This document shows, piece by piece, positions 34,616-45,105 of a DNA stretch of 64,000 nt; position 1 is the first letter of the stretch; each line of letters opens with the position of its first letter. The notes under the pieces are model-generated. The model was not told where the DNA came from. It worked only from the letters and a program-made list of their open reading frames with translations, and searched no databases. The stretch lies in the NCBI RefSeq assembly GCF_029690045.1, contig NZ_CP121464.1, forward strand, positions 5,518,001 to 5,582,000. Reading direction: 5' to 3'. The position numbers and the translations under genes were made by a program. This stretch comes from Janthinobacterium rivuli. Lineage in GTDB: Bacteria; Pseudomonadota; Gammaproteobacteria; Burkholderiales; Burkholderiaceae_D.

Positions 34616-36197
34616 ACTCTCCTGTCGCGCCGCCACTGGCGCGCGCCAGGGGCAGGACAAAACGAAAAATGCCATGCTTGCCCACTTCGGCCCATAGCTG
34701 GCCGCCATGCGCTTCGACGATGCTGCGGCTGAGCACCAGCCCCAGACCCAGACCGCTGGCCTTGGTCGAAACGAACGGTTCGAACAGGCGTGCCGCCAGG
34801 CTGTTGGAAATGCCGGGGCCGCTATCTTCCACGGACAAGCACAGCCGCCCGCCGTCGAGCCGCTCGGCCGAGACCGTGATGCGGCGCCGGCCGCGCGGCT
34901 GGCCCATCACCGCATCCTGCGCATTGGCCAGTAAATTACGCAGCACCAGTTCGATTTGCAGCCGGTCGGCATTGACGGCCAGCGGCGACGGCGGCGCCAG
35001 CACCAGCTCGATGCCATGCTCATGGAACAGCGGCGTGAACTGGCGCGCCATGCCCTCGATCAAGGCGCCCGCCTCCACCGCTTCGAGCTGCATCGCGCCC
35101 GTGCGGAAAAAGTCGCGCAGGCGGCGCACCACGTCCGCGGCGCGTCCCGATTCGACGATCATATGGCCCACGGCCCCCTGCAGCAAGGCGCCCGTCTCGC
35201 CCCGCTCCAGCAAGTACTCGCACGCCTTGCCATAGGTCGACAAGGCCGTCAGCGGCTGGTTCAGCTCATGCGCGAGAGCGGCCGCCATCTCGCCGGCGGC
35301 GGCCAGGCGCATCGTGTGTTTCAGTTCGTTGGACACCTGCCGCATTTCATCGACGACGATGCCGATAAAAAATCCCACCAGCGCCAGCACGGCATCGAGC
35401 AATTGCAATTCATAAAACTGGATATCGACCGCATGCGTCCATTTCACGAGAGTGATGATGCACAGTTGCAATACAAACACGGCCAGCACGGCGCCATGCA
35501 AGCCCTGGCGCGAGGCGGCCCAGATCACGGGGAGAAACAGGAAGTAGAAATGCTTGTATTCGCAACGCACGATGGAACCGAAGAGGCTCCACAGCACGAA
35601 GCTGGCCAGGGCCAGATACGCCAGGGTTTCCCAGCGCCAGACGGCGGCATGCAGGCGCTCGCGCCCCCGTTCGCTGAACAGCACCCAGATCAGCGGCATC
35701 GACACCAGCATGCCGACCATGTCGCCGATGCCGAAGCGCCACACGGCCGTACCCCATTCGCCGGCCGGGATGCGTCCCGTCAGCGACAGCAGGGAAATAT
35801 AGCCGAGCGCATTGAGCACGGTGCCACACAGCACGATGGCAACCCAAGCGCTCAGGCGGCGCCGGTTGTCGAAAATGTCGCTGCTGCTGAAACTGCGGCG
35901 CAGGACTGCGCCGATACCGCCATAGCCGAGCACCAGCCACGCCGAACAGAGCAAGGTCAGGGGCAGGCCTGCGGGCATGCCGCGCACCAGCACCTCGCCG
36001 GCCACCAGGGCGATAAACCACGGCAGCGCCGCCTTGCGGCCATGGATCAGCCAAAATACCAGGCCCAGCGCGGGATCGGGATTCCAGGGCGTGATGTTCA
36101 AACCGTACATCGGATCGATATACGTGGCCCAGTCAAACAGCAGATACAGGCCGACAAAGGCGGGATACGGCAGGTAACGGGACAAAAATGGGCGCAT
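34602..36197 (-). CDS. Membrane sensor histidine kinase with MASE1-like domain (FixL-type catalytic core)
   Basis: A 531-residue kinase. About residues 1-285 are seven or eight hydrophobic helices resembling a MASE1 sensor, for example WFIALVAGEVLVRG and VWRFGIGDMVGMLVSMP. The His box AALAHELNQPLTALS has its phospho-His near residue 310. The ATPase domain shows the N box LLANAQDAV, the DSGPGI G1 box and the GLGLGLVLS G2 box. There is no PAS or haem domain, so it is not an oxygen sensor of the true FixL kind. It forms a pair with the overlapping FixJ-type gene. Confidence 0.92.
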   Translation of the reverse strand: MRPFLSRYLPYPAFVGLYLLFDWATYIDPMYGLNITPWNPDPALGLVFWLIHGRKAALPWFIALVAGEVLVRGMPAGLPLTLLCSAWLVLGYGGIGAVLRRSFSSSDIFDNRRRLSAWVAIVLCGTVLNALGYISLLSLTGRIPAGEWGTAVWRFGIGDMVGMLVSMPLIWVLFSERGRERLHAAVWRWETLAYLALASFVLWSLFGSIVRCEYKHFYFLFLPVIWAASRQGLHGAVLAVFVLQLCIITLVKWTHAVDIQFYELQLLDAVLALVGFFIGIVVDEMRQVSNELKHTMRLAAAGEMAAALAHELNQPLTALSTYGKACEYLLERGETGALLQGAVGHMIVESGRAADVVRRLRDFFRTGAMQLEAVEAGALIEGMARQFTPLFHEHGIELVLAPPSPLAVNADRLQIELVLRNLLANAQDAVMGQPRGRRRITVSAERLDGGRLCLSVEDSGPGISNSLAARLFEPFVSTKASGLGLGLVLSRSIVEAHGGQLWAEVGKHGIFRFVLPLARASGGATGEYGDK

Positions 36198-36316
36198 AAC
36201 GGTGTTTTTTTAACTGTCCCGCATTATGCATTGCAAGCGTGCGCCACGCCATGCCATCTTGCGTTATAAGCACATGAAATAATCTTCATGCAATGCCGCA
36301 AGGCGCGCCGGCGCAG

Positions 36317-37705
36317 TCAGGCCTCGGCCAGCGGCAAGCGCACCTCCACCAGCAAGCCCAGGCCGCCATTACCTCTATGCAACTGAATCGTGCCGCCATG
36401 TTGGCGCACGACGGACGCGACGATGGACAAGCCCAGGCCGCTGCCCGGCTGCGCCTGCTGCGGCGCGCGGAAAAAGCGGTCGAACACGCGGTCATACAGG
36501 GCCGGCGCGATGCCCGGCCCCTGATCGGCCACATGCAACACGGCCTGGCCCCGTTCCGCATGCAGCGACACCGTCACGCTGCTGCCGCGCGGACTGTACT
36601 TGATGGCGTTCTCCACCAGGTTGTCGATCAGCGAGACCAGGCTTTCGCGCTGTCCGGCTACGCTGAGCGAGACGCTGGCTTGCAATTCGAGTTCGATATC
36701 GCACGCCTGGGCCAGGCCGGACAAGGCCGCCAGACGGTCTTGCAGCAAGGTATCGAGCGCCTGCCGCCGCGGCAACTCGCCCCCGCCCGCCTGCACTTCG
36801 CTGCGCGTCAGTTGCAGCAGCTGGCCCACCAGGCGCGCGGCGCGGTTGCCGCTGTTCAAGATACCGTCCAGCAGCTCTTGCTGGCGCGCGTCATGCGCCT
36901 GCCCCTGCAAGGCCTCGACATTCACGCGCATGGCCGCCAGTGGCGTGCGCAGCTCATGTGTGGCATCGGCGATGAAGCTGCGTTCGCGCGAAGCGCTGGC
37001 ATCGACCCGCTGCAGCAGGGCATTGATATTGTCGACCAGCGCCGCCAGTTCGCCATGCGGCGGCTTGAAGGCCAGCGGACGCAAATCCTGCGGCCCGCGC
37101 GCCGCCACTTCCTGCGCCACCTTGCGCCACGGGCGCATGGCCAGGCGAATCGACAGCCAGGCCGGCATCAGCAGGAACGGCAGGCTGATCAGCAGCGGCA
37201 GCAGGTAGTAGCCGCGTGAATTGATCGTGATGAAAAATTGCCAGGCGCCGCCCACCTCCAGCACCGTCACGCGGGTGGTCCCTTCAGCCAGGCTGCGGCT
37301 GCGCCAGGCCTGGCCCTTGACGTACACCACTTCCATGTGTTCCGGGCCGGCGCTGCGGATACCGCTGGGCGCATCGGGGGACTTGTAGACCAGCTTGCCT
37401 TCGCGCCAGACGAGGATGCGCGGCGCCAGCTCCGGCACCTGCCCCATCTCAAACTCCTCGCGCAAGGCTTCGTCGATGGCGCGCAAGCTTTGCTCCTGGC
37501 GCTGCGGCTGTTCGGCCAGGTTATCGGCCACGCTGACAATGGCGTGCAACACGCCACGGGTCACATTGCTCGCTTCGCCCGCGCCCTCGACCAGCACATA
37601 CGCCACGGCCAGGCTCCACAGCACGGTCAGCATCAGCATTTGCGCGACCATCAGGCGGCGCACCAGCGTGGGCCGGCGCAGCATGGCCCAGAAACGCCCC
37701 ATCAT
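36317..37705 (-). CDS. Sensor histidine kinase (QseC/TctE-like)
   Basis: A 462-residue inner-membrane kinase. Two membrane helices (about 19-40 and 165-187) enclose a periplasmic sensor of about 125 residues. A HAMP-like region around MRPWRKVAQEVAARG precedes the His box ADATHELRTPLAAMR (His near residue 250). The ATPase domain has DNLVENAIKYSP, DQGPGI and GSGLGLSIV. Its start overlaps the upstream regulator stop (37702-37705), as in one operon. The divergent MipA gene is a likely target of the pair. Confidence 0.93.
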   Translation of the reverse strand: MMGRFWAMLRRPTLVRRLMVAQMLMLTVLWSLAVAYVLVEGAGEASNVTRGVLHAIVSVADNLAEQPQRQEQSLRAIDEALREEFEMGQVPELAPRILVWREGKLVYKSPDAPSGIRSAGPEHMEVVYVKGQAWRSRSLAEGTTRVTVLEVGGAWQFFITINSRGYYLLPLLISLPFLLMPAWLSIRLAMRPWRKVAQEVAARGPQDLRPLAFKPPHGELAALVDNINALLQRVDASASRERSFIADATHELRTPLAAMRVNVEALQGQAHDARQQELLDGILNSGNRAARLVGQLLQLTRSEVQAGGGELPRRQALDTLLQDRLAALSGLAQACDIELELQASVSLSVAGQRESLVSLIDNLVENAIKYSPRGSSVTVSLHAERGQAVLHVADQGPGIAPALYDRVFDRFFRAPQQAQPGSGLGLSIVASVVRQHGGTIQLHRGNGGLGLLVEVRLPLAEA

Positions 37706-38388
37706 GCGCCGGCACCGGGCGAAGTGGCTGTCTCGCTCTGCTGGTCGATGACATAGCCGACGCCGCGCACGGTACGGATATACCCTTCGCCGATCTTGCG
37801 GCGCAGGTTGCCCATATGCACGTCCAGGGTATTGCTGGCATTGGCCAGCCCGCCGGGCAGGATGTGTTCTTCCAGCACGCGGCGCGTGATGACCCGGTTG
37901 GCGCGCATCAGCAAGGTCTTCAGCAGCGCATATTCACTGGCCGTCAACTCCACGGGCCGCCCATGCACGCTGACACGGCGCGTGGGCACCTGCAGCAGCA
38001 GGCCGCGCAATTCGATGGTGTCGCCGTCAAAGCCATAGCTGCGGCGCGCCAGGGCGCGCACGCGCGACAGCAGCTCGGCCAGCACGAACGGTTTCACCAG
38101 ATAATCGTCAGCGCCGCCATCGAGGCCCCGCAAGCGCTGTTCCAGCGTATCGCGGGCGCTGAGGATCAGCACCGGCAGGCGGGCCGCGCGCAGGCGGGCC
38201 AGCAAATCGAGGCCATCGCCGTCGGGCAAACCCAGGTCCAGCAACACCAGTTCACAACTGTCGTGCTCGATGCTGCGCGCCGCATCCTCCAGGCTGCGCA
38301 CCCAGACCACTTGCATGCCCTGGTCGCGCAGGGCGATTCGCACGCCATTGCCCAGGTCCATATCGTCTTCAATCAGCAGTATCTTCAT
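37702..38388 (-). CDS. OmpR/QseB-type response regulator
   Basis: A 228-residue regulator. The receiver domain starts MKILLIEDDMDLGNGVRIAL, with phospho-Asp in LVLLDLGLPDGDGLDLL and Lys in DDYLVKPF. The C-terminal winged helix includes LTASEYALLKTLLMRAN and the end YIRTVRGVGYVID. The ATG at 38388 is fixed by the receiver-domain start; longer reading upstream is not coding. It is first in the operon with its kinase and is divergent from a MipA/OmpV gene across 157 bases. Confidence 0.95.
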   Translation of the reverse strand: MKILLIEDDMDLGNGVRIALRDQGMQVVWVRSLEDAARSIEHDSCELVLLDLGLPDGDGLDLLARLRAARLPVLILSARDTLEQRLRGLDGGADDYLVKPFVLAELLSRVRALARRSYGFDGDTIELRGLLLQVPTRRVSVHGRPVELTASEYALLKTLLMRANRVITRRVLEEHILPGGLANASNTLDVHMGNLRRKIGEGYIRTVRGVGYVIDQQSETATSPGAGA

Positions 38389-38545
38389 GGTGAGTATTAA
38401 ACCACCGCAAGCTGAAGAATGGGTAAAGAAGCGCTCTTCATGCAATCTTAATAAAAGGCTCAGTTTTCCTTCATGGCAAGGATGAATACTGTCAGCAGTC
38501 AATCGAGCCACTCCGGACTCGGTTCTCCACCTGACGGAAAACACC

Positions 38546-39367
38546 ATGCACGCACCCACAACCCTGCTGACCGCGCTGGCACTCGCCAGCGGCATGATCC
38601 TCAACCCGCTGGCCGCCGCGGCGGCCGAACCCGCCGCGGAAAATGTTTTCACCATCGGCGGCGGCGTCGCTGCCGTGTCCAGCTATTCCGGCGCCGACAA
38701 GCTGTCGGCCTCGCCCCTGATCATCCTCGACTACGCCATGGCCAATGGCTTGTTCATCAGCACCTCGCGCGGCCTCGGTTATGGCGGCCAGGCCGGGCCC
38801 TTCAGCTACAGCGCCGCACTGGGCTACCGCGGCAAGCGCGAAGACCACAAGCGCACGGGCGTTAACGGCTTCGGCGGCAGCGATTACCTGAAGGGCATGG
38901 GCGAAGTCAAGGGCAATGCCAGCGCCCTGCTCAGCGCCGGCTATTCCCCCCTGCCGGGTCTGTCGCTGAGCGTGTCGAGCGACATTCCCCTGTCGAACCG
39001 GGAAAACGGCGCGAATGTGCATTTCGGCGCCAGTGGCCAGATTTACGGCCGGGCCGATGCCAAGGGCATGCAGCAAGACAGCGTGAGCGTCAGCGGCCAG
39101 CTGGGCTGGGGCGAGCGCAAGTACGTGCAGACCATGTATGGCGTGACGGCCACCCAGGCCGCGAATACCTCGTTCAAGCAATACACGCCAAAAGGCGGTT
39201 TCTATGAAGCGCAGGCCACCGTCAACTGGGAGCACCGCATCGATGCGCGCTGGGGCGTCAACACGCTGATCGGCGTCGAGAGCCGCCTGGGCGACGCGGC
39301 AAAAAGCCCCATCGTGCAGCGCAAGACTTCGCCGATCGGCGCCGTGTACGTCACCTACCGCTATTAA
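38546..39367 (+). CDS. MipA/OmpV family outer-membrane protein
   Basis: A 273-residue beta-barrel protein. A signal peptide (ending NPLAAAAAEPAAE) is followed by FTIGGGVAAVSSYSGADKLSASPLIILDYAM, typical of MipA/OmpV, then alternating strands and a terminal aromatic (YVTYRY). Members serve as scaffolding proteins for murein enzymes or as osmoregulated porin-like proteins. The divergent QseBC-like system suggests envelope-stress or signal-driven control, which I infer from position only. Confidence 0.9.
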   Translation: MHAPTTLLTALALASGMILNPLAAAAAEPAAENVFTIGGGVAAVSSYSGADKLSASPLIILDYAMANGLFISTSRGLGYGGQAGPFSYSAALGYRGKREDHKRTGVNGFGGSDYLKGMGEVKGNASALLSAGYSPLPGLSLSVSSDIPLSNRENGANVHFGASGQIYGRADAKGMQQDSVSVSGQLGWGERKYVQTMYGVTATQAANTSFKQYTPKGGFYEAQATVNWEHRIDARWGVNTLIGVESRLGDAAKSPIVQRKTSPIGAVYVTYRY

Positions 39368-39470
39368 AACAAGCGCGGCATAAGGGGAACCCGTACGCTG
39401 TTTCGCCAATTTACAGAGGGGAATGGCATGGATACCATGACCTGGTTTTCCGACTAAGGCCATCCCTTCC

Positions 39471-39953
39471 ATGCATGCATCGCGCCTTGCCCCGCAACGC
39501 CACCGCGCCCCGGGCAACGCTGCGGGCGCAGGCGGCAAGCCGGACCAGGATACCTTGCTGCTGCTCTTGCCCGTCGAGCGCGCCAGCGACATCATCTACG
39601 GCGCGCGCTACGCCAGGCGCCTGCAGGAATGGGGTATCCAGGTCAGCATCCGCCTGCTGCACGTGACACCGGCGCCAGCGCGCCAGGCCGATGATTTGCC
39701 CCGGCACATTGCCGGCGCATGCCATGCGCTGGACCCGGCCACGCAGCAGATGCTGCACGAGGCGGGACTCTACCTGAGCCGTTCGCAGCTCGCCTTCAGC
39801 ACGCATCTTTTCGCCGGCGAGCTGCTGTTTACGATCCTCGATACGGCTGAACTGCTCGGCTGCCACGAAATCGTCCTGCCGGACTACTGGCACGCAAGCT
39901 GGCGCGCGCCACGCGCAGCGCCACGGTCTTGCTGGCCGATAGCGACGGCATGA
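39471..39953 (+). CDS. Universal-stress-protein-like gene, possibly frameshifted near its end
   Basis: A 160-residue reading frame. The segment DTLLLLLPVERASDIIYGARYARRLQEW, followed by VSIRLLHVTP, resembles the first strand-helix-strand of a UspA domain. After HEIVLP (about 39878) this frame ends in a poor tail (WRAPRAAPRSCWPIATA). One extra base there would instead read GLLARKLARATRSATVLLADSDG and stop at 39973, which looks like the closing helix and strand of a Usp domain. So a single-base deletion, a sequencing error in a G run, or programmed slippage is possible. The first 22 residues are low-complexity, so the true start may be later. Confidence 0.5.
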   Translation: MHASRLAPQRHRAPGNAAGAGGKPDQDTLLLLLPVERASDIIYGARYARRLQEWGIQVSIRLLHVTPAPARQADDLPRHIAGACHALDPATQQMLHEAGLYLSRSQLAFSTHLFAGELLFTILDTAELLGCHEIVLPDYWHASWRAPRAAPRSCWPIATA

Positions 39954-40019
39954 GCGGGCCGCCGCCGGCCTGAAGCGCCACCGGCGCTCCCCCATCCACA
40001 TTCACATGGACACCCTTTG

Positions 40020-41015
40020 ATGACACAAGCCATTACCCTGCACGCGGGCCTGAGCAATATGCCGCCAGGCATGTCACGCGTGCGCGAGCTGCTCAAGCTG
40101 CAATTGCGTGCACAGCTGCAGCGCCGGCAGACGCGCATCTGGCTGCAACTGCTCAATTCGCACCCCGTGTTCCGGGACTTGCTGCAAGCCTATCCGCACC
40201 TGATGCACAAGGTGTACCGCCCTTACCTGAGCACAAACCTGTCGTGCCGCCAGCGCGTCGCCTTGCTGGTCGAGCACTATCATTTCATCCTGCAACAGGG
40301 CTGGGGCAAGTTGATGACGCAGGCGGCGCGCGCGCCCGTACGGCTGGGCTCCGTGCCGGGAAAATCGGGCGCGCCCTATCATCTACAGCTGTGTTCGCTA
40401 CAACCGATGGACCGTGAAGGCGAAATGGTCTTGCAACTGGCACATGGCGACGACGTGATCTACTCGATCGCGTTTAGCTTTTTCGGTTCCCGCGCGCCCG
40501 CCAGCATGGGCGTGGGCATCGGCTGCATCCAGGGTCCGCGCGGCGCGGAAGGCTTGCGCCGCGTGCGCGAGGCTACCCGCGACCTGCACGGCATGCGCCC
40601 CAAGGCCCTGATGGTGCGCCTGGTGCGCCAGCTGGGACATGATCATGGCTGCCGCAATATGGTGCTTGTAGGCAACGCCAACCGCGCCGTCCACCATTCC
40701 GCCAAAAAGGGCCGTCTGTTCGCCGACTACAATTCCCTTTGGCAAGAACTTGGCGCCCAAGAACGCAAGGATGGTGATTTTGAGCTCCCATGCGAAAACT
40801 TGCCCCTGCCTGCCCTGGAAGAGATTCCATCAAAAAAACGCTCGGAAGCACGCAAACGCCACGAACTGACGCTGGCCATGATCAGCAGCCTGCGTAGCGG
40901 TCTCGACACCCATCGCAGCCCGGTGCAGCTCACCGCGACCACTGCGGCGGCGGCCAAGGAAGTACGGCAAGCGGCCGATCTGGACGACGAAGACTACGCC
41001 TCCGCCGCCGCCTGA
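40020..41015 (+). CDS. VirK/YbjX family protein (DUF535)
   Basis: A 331-residue cytoplasmic protein matching the VirK/YbjX (DUF535) pattern: YLSTNLSCRQRVALLVEHYHF near residue 73, the central GEMVLQLAHGDDVIYSIAFSF, and the late RDLHGMRPKALMVRL and ADYNSLWQELGA. Members affect envelope properties and antimicrobial-peptide resistance or virulence in enterobacteria by unknown means. The C-terminal 60 residues are charged or Ala-rich. The ATG at 40020 is chosen over a TTG one codon earlier. Confidence 0.82.
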   Translation: MTQAITLHAGLSNMPPGMSRVRELLKLQLRAQLQRRQTRIWLQLLNSHPVFRDLLQAYPHLMHKVYRPYLSTNLSCRQRVALLVEHYHFILQQGWGKLMTQAARAPVRLGSVPGKSGAPYHLQLCSLQPMDREGEMVLQLAHGDDVIYSIAFSFFGSRAPASMGVGIGCIQGPRGAEGLRRVREATRDLHGMRPKALMVRLVRQLGHDHGCRNMVLVGNANRAVHHSAKKGRLFADYNSLWQELGAQERKDGDFELPCENLPLPALEEIPSKKRSEARKRHELTLAMISSLRSGLDTHRSPVQLTATTAAAAKEVRQAADLDDEDYASAAA

Positions 41016-41128
41016 GCACCCGCTGGCGGCACACGCTTCAACCCATGCGCGGCCCAATCCTGTTACGCTAGCGCTATCGGCATGCACTGCGGTGCGCCGG
41101 TTCCCCCAACGCTTACTAGGAGGCATTC

Positions 41129-41359
41129 ATGCGCGTAGACATCTACCGCCGGGCCGAGCACGACGGCATTTTTTCCTACCTCGCCGTGCCGGAAGGAAAG
41201 CTCATTCCGGAAGAAGTGACCAATACCGACTGGCAAATCGAAGCACGCGCCAGCGAAGTGGCCGACGATGCCGAGAACTTGCCCAACTACCATATCGAAC
41301 AGCCGCACCAGCAGATCGCCGCCAAGGGCTATGCGATCACGGGCCTGAAAGACATGTAA
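41129..41359 (+). CDS. Small conserved-type hypothetical protein (76 residues)
   Basis: The gene has a strong AGGAGG eight bases before its ATG and ordinary codon use, so it is likely real. The protein starts MRVDIYRRAEHDGIFSYLAVPEGKLIPEE and is soluble, with acidic residues concentrated in the middle. Its layout is like small Burkholderiales proteins of unknown function; I name no family. It is followed by a bidirectional terminator shared with dnaE. Confidence 0.78.
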   Translation: MRVDIYRRAEHDGIFSYLAVPEGKLIPEEVTNTDWQIEARASEVADDAENLPNYHIEQPHQQIAAKGYAITGLKDM

Positions 41360-41365
41360 ACGAAA

Positions 41366-41398
41366 AAAGCCAAACCAGCATGTCCGCGGTTTGGCTTT
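41366..41398. terminator. Bidirectional terminator between the 76-residue gene and dnaE
   Basis: AAAGCCAAACC (41366-41376) pairs with GGTTTGGCTTT (41388-41398), an 11-bp stem. The six-A run to its left gives a U-tract for dnaE on the minus strand. The plus-strand side is weaker. Confidence 0.85.
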
Positions 41399-41428
41399 GG
41401 CTTTGCTACATGCGCCGGGCGGTGCCGG

Positions 41429-44400
41429 TCAGTATTCGACCGCCACCTCTTGCGCGCCCAGCATCTGCTCCAGCGCCATCTGCAACTCATCCGATGGCGC
41501 CACTTTCCACTCGTCCCCAAACTGCAGCACGCAACTGACGCCTTGCGGGCTGACCTTGGCGGCGATCGGCAATCCGTCCACAGCCCGGTACGGCGTGATC
41601 ACGTCGCTGATGCGTTTCATGTCCAGCGTCGTGGGCAAGGTCAAGCCCAGCTGGCGGCCATACTGCACCCGCGCGGCGATGATGTCGAAGGCGCTCTCGG
41701 CCGTGATGCGCAAGCCGCCCGAAAAACGGTCTTCCGACACCTTGCCCACGACGGCCAGGAATTCATCTTCCTTGAAGATTTTCCGGTTGGAATCGAACAG
41801 TTCGCCGTACACCGTCACTTCCACCGTGCCGCTCTTGTCGTCCAGCGTGACGATGAGGATCTTGCCGCGCTGCGTCATCTGCGTGCGCAAACCCGTGATG
41901 ACGCCGGCCATCATGCGCGGTTCGCGCGATGGCGACAGTTCCGACAATTTCGTGCGCGCAAAACGGCGCGCCTCGGGCGCATACGAATCGAACAGGTGGC
42001 CGGACAGGTAAAAGCCCAGCGCGATCTTTTCTTCCGTCAATCGCTGTTTATCGCTCCAGACGGGCACCTTGACGTACTCGGGCGGCGCCACCATGTCGCT
42101 GTCGTCGCCGCCGAACAGGCTCACCTGATTGGCCGCCTTGGCGGCCTGGTCGGCGCATTCCATGGCGAAGGCCACGGACGCGAGCAGGATGGCGCGGTCG
42201 ACCTTCAGGCAATCGAAGGCGCCGCTACGGATCAGCGACTCGATGGTGCGGCGGTTGATCTGTTTTTTATCGACGCGCTTGCAGAAATCGAACAGGCTCG
42301 TAAATGGCCCGCCCGCCTCGCGCGCGGCGATGATGGCTTCGATGGCGTTCTGGCCCGAGCCTTTCACGGCACCCAGGCCATAGCGGATCTGCGTGACTTT
42401 CTTGCCGCTCACGGATGGCGGCGCGCCGCTCGGCGTGAAGCGGTAATCGGATTCGTTGATATCCGGCGGCAACAAGGTCAGCTTGCAGATTTCCAGCGAG
42501 TCTTCCACCAGGATCTTGATCTTGTCCGTGTCGTCCATGGCCAGCGACAAGTTGGCGGCCATGAAGGCGGCCGTGTGGTGCGCTTTCAAATAGGCCGTGT
42601 GATACGACAGCAGAGCATAGGCGGCGGCGTGTGATTTGTTAAAACCGTAGCCGGCGAACTTTTCCATCAAGTCGAAGATCTCGTCGGCCTTTTCCGCCGT
42701 CAAGCCGTCTTTTGCCGCACCGGCGCGGAAGATTTCGCGGTGCTCGGCCATCTCTTCGGCCTTCTTCTTACCCATGGCGCGGCGCAGCATGTCGGCGCCG
42801 CCCAGCGAGTAGCCGCCGACGATCTGCGCCATCTGCATCACCTGCTCCTGATACACCATGATGCCGTAGGTTTCGGACAGAATCGATTCCGTGCGCGGAT
42901 CGGGATAATCGAAACGCTCACCGTGCTTGCGCTTGCAGAAGTCGGGAATCAGGTCCATCGGGCCCGGACGGTACAACGCCACCAGCGCGATAATGTCTTC
43001 GAAGCGGTCGGGACGCGCGTCTTTCAGCATGCCCTGCATGCCGCGCGACTCGAGCTGGAACACGGCCACGGTCTTGGCCTTGGTCAGCAAGTCATACGAC
43101 GGCTTGTCGTTCAGCGGCAAGGTGGCCAGGTCGAAATTGGCCTGCGCCGGATCGAGCTGCTTGATGTAGCGCACGGCGCGGTCAAGGATGGTGAGCGTGG
43201 TCAGACCCAAAAAGTCGAACTTCACGAGGCCGACGGCCTCCACGTCATCCTTGTCGTACTGCGACACGACGCCCGAATCGCCGCCTTGCGTGTACAGCGG
43301 GCAGAAATCCGTCAGCTTGCCCGGAGCGATCAGCACGCCACCCGCGTGCATGCCGATATTGCGCGTAATGCCTTCGACTTGCTGCGCCAGGTCCAGCAAC
43401 TGCTTGACCTCTTCCTCGTTTTCCAGGCGCTCCTTGAGCAGCGGTTCTTCCTCGATCGCGTCGGCGATCGACACGGGTTTGCCCGGCTTGAACGGGATCA
43501 GTTTGGAGATGCCGTCGCAGAAGTTGTAGCCGAAGTCCATCACGCGGCCCACGTCGCGGATCGCGCCCTTGGCCGCCATGGTACCGAAAGTGGCGATCTG
43601 CGAGACCGCCTCCTTGCCATACAAATCCTTGACGTGCTGAATGACCCGGTCGCGCCCTTCCTGGCAAAAGTCGATATCGAAGTCGGGCATCGAGACGCGT
43701 TCTGGATTCAAAAAACGCTCGAACAGCAGGTTGTACTGCAATGGATCGAGGTCGGTAATGAGCAGCGAATACGCCACCAGCGAACCGGCACCCGAACCGC
43801 GGCCCGGACCGACGGGCACGCCGTTTTCCTTGGCCCACTGGATAAACTCGGCCACGATCAGGAAGTAGCCGGGGAATTTCATGTTGCAAATCGTGTCCGT
43901 CTCGAACTTCAACCGCGACTCGTAGCGCGGGCGCTCCTTTTCACGGCGCTCGGCATCGGGATACAGCTGCAACAAACGCTTTTCCAGGCCCGCCTGCGAC
44001 TCGGCAACGAGGAACTGGTCGATCGTCATGCCTTCGGGCGTGGGGAAGTTCGGCAGTTGCGGTTTGCCCAGGGTCAAGGTCAAATTGCAGCGCTTGGCGA
44101 TTTCCACGGAATTGGCCAGCGCGGCCGGCAAGTCGGCGAACAATTCCGCCATGTCGGCCTGCGACAGGAAACGCTGGCTGTCGTTGAAGCGCTTGACCCG
44201 CTTGGCGTTGGCCAGCATTTCACCTTCGGCGATACAGGTACGGGCTTCGTGGGCAATAAATTCTTCTGGAGAAATAAATTGCACGGGATGCGTGGCAACA
44301 ACAGGCAAGCCCAGCTTGGCCGCCAGGGCCACCGCATGGCGCACCTGCGCTTCCTGGTTGGCCTGGCCGCCGCGCTGGATCTCGACATAGAAATGGCCAG

Positions 44401-44980
44401 GGAAAATCTCGGCCCAGCGCTGCGCGTTACGTTCGGCCAGGGCCAGGTTGCCATTCTCGATGGCAATGCCGACATCGCCAAAGTGCGCGCCCGACAGCGC
44501 AATCAAGCCATTCGCCGCACTTTCGCCCGGGTACAAGTCATAGGTATTCGTCGCCAGCGCCTGCAGCCACTCGATGCGCAGCTCGGCACGGCCCTTGTAC
44601 TGGTTCGTCAGCCAGGCCGTCGACAGCAGTTCGCACAGTTGCAGATAGCCCATGCGGTTCTTCGCCAGCAACAGCAAGCGCGACGGTTTTTCGCGGTTGT
44701 CGTCATTCGTGATCCACACATCGACGCCGACGATGGGCTTGATGCCCTTGCCGCGCGCTTCCTTGTAGAACTTGACCATGCCAAACAGGTTCGACAGGTC
44801 GGTGACGGCCAGCGCCACCTGCTTGTCCTTCGCCGCCGCCTTGACCACGTCGTCGATGCGCACCAGGCCATCGACGATCGAGTACTCCGAGTGCACGCGC
44901 AAGTGGACGAAGGCAGGACCGGGCTGCATTGCTTGCTGTGAACCTGCCGGAGCGCCGGCCTCTTGCATTACCATTTCCAT
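41429..44980 (-). CDS. dnaE: DNA polymerase III subunit alpha
   Basis: Replicative polymerase catalytic subunit, 1183 residues. The N-terminal PHP domain starts [15 protein letters not shown]; the palm has [13 protein letters not shown] with the catalytic aspartates, and [13 protein letters not shown] and HKKKAEEM-type thumb segments follow. The C-terminal part has a helix-hairpin-helix, an OB fold and a tau-binding end. ATG codons at 44980 and 44974 are the best starts; reading from the TTG at 45001 would add seven residues. It is alone on its strand with a terminator. Confidence 0.97.
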   Translation of the reverse strand: MEMVMQEAGAPAGSQQAMQPGPAFVHLRVHSEYSIVDGLVRIDDVVKAAAKDKQVALAVTDLSNLFGMVKFYKEARGKGIKPIVGVDVWITNDDNREKPSRLLLLAKNRMGYLQLCELLSTAWLTNQYKGRAELRIEWLQALATNTYDLYPGESAANGLIALSGAHFGDVGIAIENGNLALAERNAQRWAEIFPGHFYVEIQRGGQANQEAQVRHAVALAAKLGLPVVATHPVQFISPEEFIAHEARTCIAEGEMLANAKRVKRFNDSQRFLSQADMAELFADLPAALANSVEIAKRCNLTLTLGKPQLPNFPTPEGMTIDQFLVAESQAGLEKRLLQLYPDAERREKERPRYESRLKFETDTICNMKFPGYFLIVAEFIQWAKENGVPVGPGRGSGAGSLVAYSLLITDLDPLQYNLLFERFLNPERVSMPDFDIDFCQEGRDRVIQHVKDLYGKEAVSQIATFGTMAAKGAIRDVGRVMDFGYNFCDGISKLIPFKPGKPVSIADAIEEEPLLKERLENEEEVKQLLDLAQQVEGITRNIGMHAGGVLIAPGKLTDFCPLYTQGGDSGVVSQYDKDDVEAVGLVKFDFLGLTTLTILDRAVRYIKQLDPAQANFDLATLPLNDKPSYDLLTKAKTVAVFQLESRGMQGMLKDARPDRFEDIIALVALYRPGPMDLIPDFCKRKHGERFDYPDPRTESILSETYGIMVYQEQVMQMAQIVGGYSLGGADMLRRAMGKKKAEEMAEHREIFRAGAAKDGLTAEKADEIFDLMEKFAGYGFNKSHAAAYALLSYHTAYLKAHHTAAFMAANLSLAMDDTDKIKILVEDSLEICKLTLLPPDINESDYRFTPSGAPPSVSGKKVTQIRYGLGAVKGSGQNAIEAIIAAREAGGPFTSLFDFCKRVDKKQINRRTIESLIRSGAFDCLKVDRAILLASVAFAMECADQAAKAANQVSLFGGDDSDMVAPPEYVKVPVWSDKQRLTEEKIALGFYLSGHLFDSYAPEARRFARTKLSELSPSREPRMMAGVITGLRTQMTQRGKILIVTLDDKSGTVEVTVYGELFDSNRKIFKEDEFLAVVGKVSEDRFSGGLRITAESAFDIIAARVQYGRQLGLTLPTTLDMKRISDVITPYRAVDGLPIAAKVSPQGVSCVLQFGDEWKVAPSDELQMALEQMLGAQEVAVEY

Positions 44981-45068
44981 CCTGTGTACCGTTTCGTGCA
45001 AAATTCAATGGGGTCTATTCTACCGCGTCGCGGGTGCGGACCGGGTATCCTGCCTGGCCTGTCGGGCT

Positions 45069-45074
45069 TATAAT
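45069..45074 (+). promoter_or_regulatory. Perfect -10 box upstream of trhO
   Basis: TATAAT 31 bases before the trhO start. The -35 position has only a poor match (TATCCT). Confidence 0.45.
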
Positions 45075-45105
45075 ATCGGCTGTTCAGTCTAAGCCGATCG
45101 CCATC

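Noticed and set aside
42740..44941. Open frame of 733 codons opposite dnaE
   Set aside because: Shadow of the polymerase gene; no family resemblance and no ribosome site.
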